From the NCBI GenBank assembly GCA_009801015.1, contig VHZZ01000493.1, positions 85,848 through 125,063 on the forward strand: a stretch of 39,216 nt of DNA, in the 5' to 3' direction. The stretch is from Silene noctiflora (lineage: Eukaryota; Streptophyta; Magnoliopsida; Caryophyllales; Caryophyllaceae). The stretch's first letter is position 1. Every line of letters starts with the position of its first letter. Under the pieces are notes generated by a model that was not told where the DNA came from, did no database searches, and saw nothing but the letters and a program-made list of their open reading frames with translations. Shown piece after piece: positions 1 through 8,048 of the stretch. The position numbers and the translations under genes are program-made.

Positions 1-489
1 AAACGAATAAGGTTAAAATTCAACCCTAAATTCATATCTTAATGTTACCTAATCAAGTAAGTGAAACTAGCATCATAATCATATTTAACTTATTTTATAT
101 TATTTTTATTTCATAATACAACACATTTATATAAATAATACTACCTTTTTGTAGGAATTGTATTTATATATCGTCTAAAGTCTTTAGTAAATAGATTGGT
201 TATACTCCGTATTTCTAATATTCAATTTAAAGCTTAATGTGTGCAGCCATTTTATAATTATATGCAACTTTATTTAATGATAGCACATGCTATTACCCCG
301 TGCATTTTTTTGTACGGGTTTAAAACTAGTATATGTTTTATTTACGTTATCAATAATTCTGGTATAAAATTGTTTACACAAGTATATATTATTGTAAATC
401 AACTGATCATTTACCTAATTAACTCACTAAAACAACTTTCACTACCAATCACCACTTTCCATGATAAAAGTATCAAAATCTGTTATATA
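1..489. other. A+T-rich intergenic DNA
   Basis: I see no gene here. The only long open frame, at 241-573, has no recognisable domain, uses a non-ATG start and runs into the left arm of the adjacent transposon, so it is treated as chance. Confidence 0.5.
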
Positions 490-500
490 GTTTTACAATG

Positions 501-1067
501 CGCGAAAGTGGTAATTAAACCCTTAATTTTGTTCAATTATGAATTTAGGCCACATAAGTTTCACTTGAAGTAATTAAGCCTCTTAAGTTTCACCAAAAGT
601 GAAATTCAACCCTATTTTTAAAATTTTCACAAGAATTTAAATTAAATTTTTTTATATTAGTATTAAACAATTTATTAAATACTAAAAATTACTAATGGCA
701 ACTTTACGAATTTCTACATAATTTATTAATCATCAAAGAACACTTTTACATACATATTTAGTAAATTGTTTATAATTTATATAGTGTTCATACATATATA
801 ATAAATTGTCTATATATTATAAAATTCAAACAAAAAAATCGATATTTAATATAAATATAAAAGTTCTAAAATTATAAAACATAATATTTTATATTTGATA
901 TAAATTGTATTAAAAGTGATTTTAATTTAAGAATTTGGTGAAAATTAAGAAATGTGGTTGAATTTCACTTTTGGTGAAACTTAAGGGGTTTAACTGCTCC
1001 AAATGAAACTTATGAGACCTAATTTCACAATTGAACATAGTTAAAGAACTTAATTACCACTTTCGCG
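501..1067. mobile_element. MULE-type non-autonomous element with long TIRs
   Basis: The outer parts, about 501-630 and 935-1067, are inverted copies of each other over roughly 130 bp. They begin CGCGAAAGTGGTAATTAA and end with its complement. The element is flanked by an identical 11-bp direct repeat, GTTTTACAATG, at 490-500 and 1068-1078, which is the target duplication. Long terminal inverted repeats and a 9-11 bp duplication are the hallmarks of Mutator-like elements. The interior is A+T-rich and has no transposase, so the copy must rely on an enzyme encoded elsewhere. The intact duplication suggests a fairly recent insertion. Confidence 0.85.
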
Positions 1068-1408
1068 GTTTTACAATGTCATATTGTAAAATCGTTGGAG
1101 ACTTACTCTTTGAGTCTTTGGCTATATAATATATGTACCTATATAATATTAGTTTATTTATTAGTGAAAGGAGAAGATCCAAAAGTAATTGTTTAAGTAA
1201 AAATTTAATTCTTTTCAGAATTTTCAATATGTAAAAAAGGTCATTTTCTTGAGAAATAAAGAGTTAAAAACATTTACTATCATTCGGACCGCTTGCCGAC
1301 GTTGCCGTTAATAATGTCTCCTATTATTATTACTATAAATATATCCTTTCGTACTTTACAAATGAATATTGTTTCCTTCCAAAAAAAAGTAAAAAAAAAA
1401 AAAATCCG

Positions 1409-1592
1409 TTTTATTGTAGACAACCATTATCCGTCTAAAGTTGAAAACGGATAGTGACTTTCTTACAAAATGCAAGTGAGAGGGCAAGTAGGGGTATCCA
1501 TTTCCCACCTACTAGCCCTATCCACTTATATTTTGTAAAAGGAACACTATCCGTCTTCAGCTTTAAACGAATAGTGTCCGTCTACAATAAAA
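1409..1592. mobile_element. Foldback MITE
   Basis: TTTTATTGTAGAC at 1409-1421 is answered by GTCTACAATAAAA at 1580-1592. The arms keep pairing inward for about 85 bp each, leaving almost no loop, so the whole element can fold into one hairpin. ATCCGTCT/CGGATAGTG motifs recur within each arm. No coding capacity is seen. The superfamily is not certain because no clear target duplication was found. Confidence 0.7.
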
Positions 1593-1794
1593 CTTTGGGG
1601 AAAAATAAATAAATGATTTTAATTTGGTTTTTGTTCTTTTATCCTCATCACCTACAACGTTGACACTATGACTAATTCATCTATATTGAACTTTCGCTCT
1701 TATTAGCTCAAATCCTAACTTCGTCACGACCCAAATAGGCCAACGGATTTGAAGTACAATTGGAAAGGTTCACAATTTTATCAATCTGAGATAC

Positions 1795-1824
1795 TGATAT
1801 TGATATTGATATTGATATTGATAT
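1795..1824. repeat. (TGATAT)n microsatellite
   Basis: About five tandem copies of the hexamer TGATAT lie in intergenic DNA; the array ends in TGATATAAA. Confidence 0.8.
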
Positions 1825-2097
1825 AAATAACTTTGGGAGAGAATATAATAATGTCTTGAATTTAGGCTAAGGACAAAACTAAAGAGACAAAGACGTACAA
1901 ATAGTTACAAGTTAATTTCGTATTATTATAAGACCGTGTTAAAATTCATGAGCACTTAGATAAATGTTACTCGACGTTTTAACTAAACCAGACACATGTC
2001 TTGGGTTTAAACCATGAAAATTCAGCAATGTTAAAAAATCTTGAGCTATAGCTACTAGGCCATCCTTATGGTCCTAACCGAGTCAAATTCAGACTAA

Positions 2098-2290
2098 GGT
2101 CACGTTCTTTAATTTTCGTCTTTATTCAGCTCAATTCGGTTTAATTAACTTAGCTCCATGCATGTCTTCATTTAGGTCAGCTCAAAGTTCAATTCTGCTC
2201 TACTCAAATTAACTCTAATTCCAGCTTCATTGTTTCATTTAACTAACTTCGTTCACTTTAGTTTAATCTAGTATAATTCAGTTCCTTTCA
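2098..2290. repeat. Degenerate CAGCTCAATT-type array
   Basis: This stretch is an imprecise array of short words such as CAGCTCAATTC, AACTTAGCTC, GTCAGCTCAAAG and AGTTCAATTC. A second, similar array lies at about 29690-29815, next to the ALY promoter. It is non-coding and looks like the degenerate core of a dispersed plant repeat. Confidence 0.5.
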
Positions 2291-2977
2291 ACCGAAAAAA
2301 CCCGGAAAAAAAAAAGATTAGGTTAGAGCATGGAGAGGAGATAGATGAATAAGAGAAGCTATAAGTAGGGCCATGCTGGTTGAGCCATGCGTTGCACGGG
2401 ATCTTCGTTCACAACCCTCGCTTACATTCTTAAAAAAAATTATTATAATTATAATAAAAATACCTCAAATATTCTAATAATAATAATAAAAACATAAATA
2501 AAAAAAATTAAGTAATATTATGGTTTTCAACTCACTTATATATATGTGTACATATATGGAAGCTCTCTAGTCTTCATTTGTATCTGCATTAATTTCTTGT
2601 ATATATATATTTGTAATATTTGAGCTCGAGGTATATATTTTTACATGGTAATATTCAATTTATAATTATTTATTCCTATGCTAATTGATGAAGATTATAG
2701 TTTTTTATTACAATAATTATTGTTTTAGAGATGAATAACATTTGTGTAATTATAAGTAGCTTAAACTACAGTTCCGACGATTTTTTCCTTATCTGTGACG
2801 AAATATATATAGCCGTTAAGGTGATGGTTGAGGTCCAACTATTATATTTATTCCTATTAATTTTTTTTGTAAACGATTTTCGGCAGTTGAAATAAAATAC
2901 TTTTCATTCCTCTTGACTTAAAAAAATGGTTTAATTTATTCACATCTAACCTAAACTTGTTCATGGTTTTCAAGCAG

Positions 2978-5895
2978 AATTATTCGTCAACAATGGAAGC
3001 AGTGAGATCTGATGATGAAAGGGTACGTATTTCCTATATTAATTTTTATTAAGAAGTCGTGACGATCCGTTATTAGAATAATTATAATTACGAAAATTAT
3101 ATAATTAGATTCATATATGTAAGTATATTTATATAAGAGTATACTTTTGTCTATATGAATCCATTGCCCTAATATTTATTAAATTATTCATCATCTACGA
3201 GAGTATTTAACAGTTGAATAATTCTTGTGTAAGACCGTTTTAAAAAAAATCAAACAAACTAAATTAACATGACCCATCAATACTATATATATATTCCTGA
3301 AACCAAGGGACTTCAATGTAATTAAATAAATCTATACAAATTAATTATATTATATAGTTTTAAATTGATAGCACTGTGTGATNGACCCGACCAAGGGACT
3401 TCAAAGTAAATATTATATAGTTTTGGTTGAAGTATAAATTTAGAGAATATCAAAATATGGTGATTTTCCTTAAAATACACATGCCTCACTTATGTTATTA
3501 ATTAGTATCATCATATAATTATACAATTATTTAACATACACAAATATAATATAAGTAGATTATAGTTTTGAAACTATTAAAAGGTAAATAAATCAAGTTA
3601 GATTTCCATAAGATATAATATTCTATAATTATTTCGATTTGATTTAATGTATATATGTAATATATTTATTTAAATATATAACCTCTTAAAATTGTACGGC
3701 TAAGTAGTAAAAGTAATTATGTTAGTAGTGAAAATAATTGTACTAACATTGGATATAATAATATGTTCGTAATCACTCATATGAATAGTCAAAGTAACTA
3801 TATTAGCAAGGGGAATAGTGAAAGTAATAGAAGCAACAAGGAGAGTAATGAAATTATCAATATTCATGGGGCAGTAGTGAAAGTAACAATAATTACGGCG
3901 GGAGTCGTGAAAGTAATAATAATTACGGTGGGAGTAGTGAAAGTAATTAAACGTACTAATAACGGATGTAATAAAAGTAACAATATTAACAACAAAAGAA
4001 AACATATATGAACAATTAGCCAACTAATCGAAATAAGTAAAATATTAATAGTGGAAGTAGTGAATTTGTCTCATAATTTATTCATCGTAATTTTAAGATA
4101 TGACATAAAAAAATATATTAGAGATAAATTTATCAGTTATGCAACTTTAAAGTAGTTTTATTTAATTGAAAATAAATTATAATGGTAAATAGAGGTAGTC
4201 CGGGCGTAGCCGGGCACCAATACTAGTCTATATAAAAAGTTGGTTACTTAAAGAAAATGAGATGACGCCACCGGGTGGTACTCAAATTGAGCGCCACCGG
4301 GGATATAAAAGATAATGATGATCAAATTGTTTAGATAAGTAAATGACAGTGATGATTAAATTTTGCTTGTATAAGTAAATGTCATCTAAATATTATGTTG
4401 TAAAATATGAGATATATAATATAATCTAGTTAGAACATTTTCCTTTATTTATCAGATAGGAGTAGTAAATTACGCTTTTATTTCTAAATGTTTGGCGCAA
4501 AAGTGAAAATTGATTTTTTTTATATTTTAATATTTTTGAAGCTGTTCATCAAGCAAAGCATCTGATATTCTGGTCTTTCCATTTGGACGATCATGAATAC
4601 GGATCAAAGTTTATCGCACATATTACTACGTACAAATGAATATGATCAAGTTTAGTTAACTTACAGATCTCTCAAGTATTTCGACAAAAAGTTCGATCGA
4701 TTTTTTTAGTGTTCTTCTTATTGACGAATCATATTGAATTTTTTCTTCTGTTGGCTTGTAGACGATAAGACGAAAAATGAAGTAGATGAGAAACACAATA
4801 CAATAATAAAGAAAAATTACAGATGAAGATAATTTAGTTTAAATTAGGTTAACATTCGAGTAATTGTTTGGGTGTAAAATATTATTTAGAAAATTTTATT
4901 TAGTTAAGTGTTTGAGTTTAAGTGAAAAAGTTTAAAATTACATAATTACCCTTAAACATTTGGCCCAAAAACAAAAATTAATATTCCATTATTTATTTAT
5001 TTTTTTCAATAAATTATGGTGGCGCCCTATCACCTTCCAAATAAAATTCCGTTCTACAAACCTTTTATGTAAGAATGCCTTACCCAATAAGAACTGAATT
5101 CAGTGGCGGAGTCAGGATTAAGTCAGCAGGGACGAGCGCCCCAACTAGGGTACAATAAATTACTAAGTTGCATGCAAAAAAAAAAATAGTAACGTAGTTG
5201 CATGCATGGTTTATAATCTTACGTTATAAATTTTAAACGTTAAAAAAGCTGAAGGAAACATAGATCTACTAATAAGACATCCTTCATCCCGATCAATAGT
5301 TATTTATCGTAATAATTATCGAATTAATTTTCTCATGCAGGAAGTCGAAGCAGAACAGAATAATGAAGGAGAAATAAGTGATATTATATTGCCACAAGTT
5401 GAAGTGAAGATTTACAACAAAAATTTATTAGTTAAAGTTCAATGTGAAAAACAACAAGGAATTTTGTCCAAATTATTTAATGAAACTGAAAAATATGATC
5501 TGGGTTTGCTTAATAGCAATGTCATGGCCTTCGGTCCGACCGCCTTGGATATTACCATGGTTGGTGAGGTAAACACTTTACGTCTCTGTTCTAGTCAATA
5601 GTTATTTATCTTTTTTTTTTTTTAATCATCGCGAGTATTTTATGTGAACTCGTTGCTTTAGAAAGCGCGGTTTTATTAGAAGAGTCGAAGGAAGATAATT
5701 GAATTGAATTAAAAAAAGAGAATAATAAATTGAATTAAATTTGTTTTAAAAGTTTGTAAGAATTTTTTTTTTGATTAATTAATTAATTAATTAATTTAGT
5801 TTGTGGTAAATGTGATTTTGTAGATGGGAGATGGATGCAGGGGACAAGTGAAAAGTCTTGTGGAAGCACTTTATTTAATCCTTCAAATGCCATAA
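2978..5895 (+). CDS. bHLH18/25-type transcription factor, 3' part only
   Basis: Three in-phase exons fit the C-terminal half of a plant bHLH subgroup IVa protein (bHLH18/19/20/25 relatives): 2978-3022, 5341-5568 and 5824-5895 (stop TAA). They give about 114 residues. The first exon contains TMEAVRSDDER, like the variable stretch that follows the leucine-zipper part of these factors. The second carries the ACT-like fold with LPQVEVKIYNKNLLVKVQCE, followed by GILSKL and ALDITMV. The third supplies the final helix (QVKSLVEALYLIL). Donors GTACGT and GTAAAC and acceptors GCAG and GTAG agree with phase 0 throughout. The basic helix-loop-helix exons that would bind DNA are absent from the 2.9 kb upstream, which holds only repeats. 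The gene may begin beyond the left edge or be a broken copy. The 2.3-kb intron between the first two exons carries Helitron ends and one ambiguous base. Confidence 0.6.
3383..3383. other. Ambiguous base (N)
   Basis: A single undetermined base interrupts the sequence between two near-identical copies of ACCAAGGGACTTCAA, at about 3302 and 3392. Each copy is followed within 60 bp by TTATATAGTTTT. It falls inside the long bHLH intron and does not affect a coding exon. Confidence 0.95.
3785..3957 (+). repeat. Low-complexity repeat with Ser/Asn/Gly-Tyr coding character
   Basis: Irregular repeats of GTGAAAGTAAT and AATAATTACGGYGGGAGT occupy this part of the bHLH intron. In one frame they read as units of SSESNNNYGG (about 25 residues at 3870-3948), a pattern typical of Gly/Asn-rich plant proteins. 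The upstream copies are worn and the frame breaks, so no working gene can be proposed. It lies a few hundred bases inside the Helitron-like end at 4226 and might be captured gene debris. Confidence 0.4.
4190..4226 (+). mobile_element. Helitron 3' terminus
   Basis: The stretch has a GC-rich imperfect hairpin, CCGGGCGTAGCCGGG, followed by CACCAATA and the terminal tetranucleotide CTAG (4223-4226), then a host T. This is the standard layout of a plant Helitron right end (hairpin, short spacer, CTRR). The matching left end could not be located with confidence upstream. Confidence 0.6.
4227..4330 (+). mobile_element. Possible second Helitron left end
   Basis: Directly after the CTAG at 4226 the sequence reads TCTATATAAAAAG, which resembles the 5'-TC start of non-autonomous plant Helitrons. 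GC-rich direct repeats with GCCACCGGG follow within 70 bp. A matching right end was not identified, so the extent is unknown. Confidence 0.35.
5101..5150 (+). mobile_element. CAGTGGCGGAGTCAGG element terminus
   Basis: CAGTGGCGGAGTCAGG followed by GCAGGGACGAGCGCCCC is a dispersed motif. Versions recur at 12290, 38301 (minus) and 39108. It looks like the terminal sequence of a small non-autonomous DNA transposon; the other end was not found here. Confidence 0.4.
5776..5799. repeat. (TTAA)n microsatellite
   Basis: About six TTAA units sit just upstream of the last bHLH exon, inside the final intron. Confidence 0.75.
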
Positions 5896-5922
5896 TTGGC
5901 ATTTTTTAATGTAAACGTTTGG

Positions 5923-6043
5923 TATTAGACGGTTTTATATTGTGAGAACGGTATCAGTTTGTAAGAAGATAACTCATTGTTAGTAGTAAATGAATAGTTC
6001 TTTTTATAAAATGGGTTGTCTTACGGTATAAGACTGTCTTATT
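5923..6043. mobile_element. MITE with AGACGGTTTTATA-type inverted ends
   Basis: TTAGACGGTTTTATATTGTGAGAA at the left is imperfectly inverted as TTGTCTTACGGTATAAGACTGTC at the right, about 120 bp overall. It lies 28 bp past the bHLH stop, in the presumed 3' flank. Related solitary ends (GTGTAAGACCGTTTT at about 3227, GTGTGAGACGGTTTTAC at about 34820) occur elsewhere in the window. Confidence 0.55.
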
Positions 6044-6521
6044 CTATAATTTGTGTTTTAATATTTGTAGTTATATGCAGTTGTCATCTTGTTTAACCGA
6101 TAAAATTATAAGAAGTGGTATTTACAACATCGTCTTAAATTCTATGAGCATTAAATTTAACCTTTTAGATTCCTATACATAAAAAAAAAATTGTATATAT
6201 AATATCATAACTCAATTAAAGGATTTAAAAATGATATTCATGAGTATTTTTTTAATTTAATCACTTAAATTAATTAACTATTTTACCACAGAAAAAAAAA
6301 AAAAAACAGTTTTAATATATGTGTGAATTTTTTAACAATGATAACTATTGACCATAACGAAAGAGGAATATTTCGCAATTAATTAGCGATAAATTAAAAA
6401 ATCTAATCCACTCACATTTACGACGATCGATTTGAGACGGAAGAGTCCGATATAAATAATTTCGCATCGGTAAATATGTAATAATAACATTATACAAAAA
6501 AAAAAAACATTTTATTATTAT

Positions 6522-7067
6522 TCATAGAAGATACATTTTAAAAGTAACAACAAGAAGAAAACCAGCCCAAAACACACAAGGTTTAACTAAACTTCCTGCA
6601 ATATGATTAATTTTTGTAAAATTAATATAACATATAACAATTGAAACAAAATTAATTGCCCAAAAAATTAATCCAATATGAACCATACCCATTACCAAAA
6701 CAAGTGGATACCATGTCACATTTAATGTTATTTGGGCCACATAAATTGGTAATGCTTCTGAATTAATATGAAATCCACCATCGGCCCAAATTAGCCACGC
6801 GGCGAGGCCCATTAAGAAAGAGGAGCAAATTGTACAAATATGGATTATCCATAATGGTGGGAACCATATTGGTTTGTTGTGTAAGTCGTGGTAACGTTGA
6901 CCTGACCCGAATAATAGGATGATTGTAATTGGTAATGTTATGTTTGCTATAAGGGATATTATTAGAGACCGGAGTGCTCGTCTTGCCATGATGATTTTTT
7001 GTTGTTCTCGAATTGGTGATCGTGGATTTTCATCGTTGTTGTTGTTGTTGTTATGTTTCGTGTTCAT
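6522..7067 (-). CDS. TSPO: TSPO / tryptophan-rich sensory protein homologue
   Basis: This single-exon gene encodes 181 residues, close to the size of plant TSPO proteins. An asparagine run (residues 6-11, encoded by a GTT repeat on the other strand) and a basic stretch precede five hydrophobic segments, roughly 33-54, 70-92, 103-122, 126-148 and 158-178. Family landmarks are visible: KPIWFPPLWIIH, MGLAAWLIWADGGFH, ALPIYVAQITLNVTWYP and AGSLVKPCVFWAGF. The histidine after PPLW (residue 76) matches a position I recall as heme-related in Arabidopsis TSPO. Plant TSPO is a small ER/Golgi membrane protein, induced by ABA and stress, that binds heme and is removed by autophagy; that role is inferred here by homology. 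The gene converges on the bHLH fragment and diverges from the AlaX gene. An ACGTGT core lies 7 bp upstream of the ATG, but alone it does not prove ABA control. Confidence 0.92.
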   Translation of the reverse strand: MNTKHNNNNNNDENPRSPIREQQKIIMARRALRSLIISLIANITLPITIILLFGSGQRYHDLHNKPIWFPPLWIIHICTICSSFLMGLAAWLIWADGGFHINSEALPIYVAQITLNVTWYPLVLVMGMVHIGLIFWAINFVSIVICYINFTKINHIAGSLVKPCVFWAGFLLVVTFKMYLL

Positions 7068-7230
7068 AGTTTTACGTGTGTGGAATGTTGTTAAGGAGAT
7101 GGAAATAGGGAAGGTAATGAATCGAAAAGGTTATGAGATGAGAGGAATTAATGGATTTTATGGAGAAAATTAAGGAAAATTTTCTTAAAATGAGTGATTC
7201 TTTGTTTGCTAGATTGCTTCCATTAATTTA

Positions 7231-7240
7231 GCCATATATA
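7231..7240 (-). promoter_or_regulatory. Candidate TATA box for TSPO
   Basis: On the minus strand this reads TATATATGGC, about 165 bp upstream of the TSPO start codon. The region is A+T-rich, so this is only a plausible candidate. Confidence 0.3.
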
Positions 7241-7559
7241 CGAAATAATTAATATATGTGTGACATGTCAAGAAGGTGTTCTTTTAATAGAGGTAAACAA
7301 CATAGTAGCACTCGATAGAGGGAAATTTATCGAAACCTTATACGATAGTATATCTAAGATAGACTTGTGATACCAAAAGTATTCTAGTATAACTAGGATT
7401 GCAAATGAAACTGTTTCCATGATACAGATACTGTCGGGAAGGAAATAAAGAATATGGTATATTATCAGAATATAATACTCGTATAATATATCTAATACAA
7501 ACGACAATCCTTCGACGACGACTCCCGATTTTAATAACACCAATCATTCTTTTGTGTCT

Positions 7560-8040
7560 GGATCATTATTCATCACTCAATGTAAATTTAATTTTGTTTG
7601 GAAAAATAAAACAAATGTAAATTATTAAGTTGTTTTCACATTAACAATGATTTGAGTCGAGTTATTTTGAGTTGTGTGACTTGTGTCATATATTTCGGAT
7701 CAATTCATTTCAGATTCGGGTTTGATACACCTGCACAGTTATTTCATCATTTATGTTTCAAGCCCGTTACCGGTTCTCTGATTAGGGGTTTAATAAAGCG
7801 GGTTTGACTCGGATCCTTACATCATTTCGGGTCAGAAGTTGATTTCTAGTTCAGTCAAATATGGACGGCTCAATTCAGGTTCTTCAATTCAAATCGACTT
7901 CTTCTAAATTAGGCTCATCGTCTCGAGTCAGTTTTACCAGGTCTTATCGACGCACTAGTAAAACACACAAGCCAACTTAAGAACAAAAACATTAGGTTGA
8001 TTCAATTCATCATTCCCTCCACAAAATTTGCAAATTGAAA
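7560..8040. other. Intergenic region upstream of the AlaX-like gene
   Basis: The stretch holds degenerate GGTTTGACTCGG / TTCGGGTCAG words typical of worn plant repeats. No open frame with recognisable content is visible. It must include the promoter and 5'UTR of the AlaX-like gene, but I see no clear TATA box. Confidence 0.4.
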
Positions 8041-8048
8041 AAAAAAAC

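Noticed and set aside
1160..1190. GAAAGGAGAAGATCC reading ERRRS, a possible bHLH basic region
   Set aside because: No His/Glu/Arg spacing or helix-loop-helix residues follow, and stops interrupt the frame.
2374..2402. Hairpin-like GCGTTGCACGGG as a Helitron end
   Set aside because: No CTRR terminus follows on either strand within a suitable distance.
3700..4023. 107-residue minus-strand open frame and 82-residue plus-strand frame
   Set aside because: Both are translations of the same low-complexity repeat; no domain or conserved start.
6919..7173. Plus-strand open frame opposite TSPO
   Set aside because: It is the complement of the TSPO N-terminus, and the recognisable protein is on the minus strand.
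7268..7547. Two minus-strand open frames upstream of TSPO
   Set aside because: They overlap in different frames in A+T-rich DNA, with no domain.
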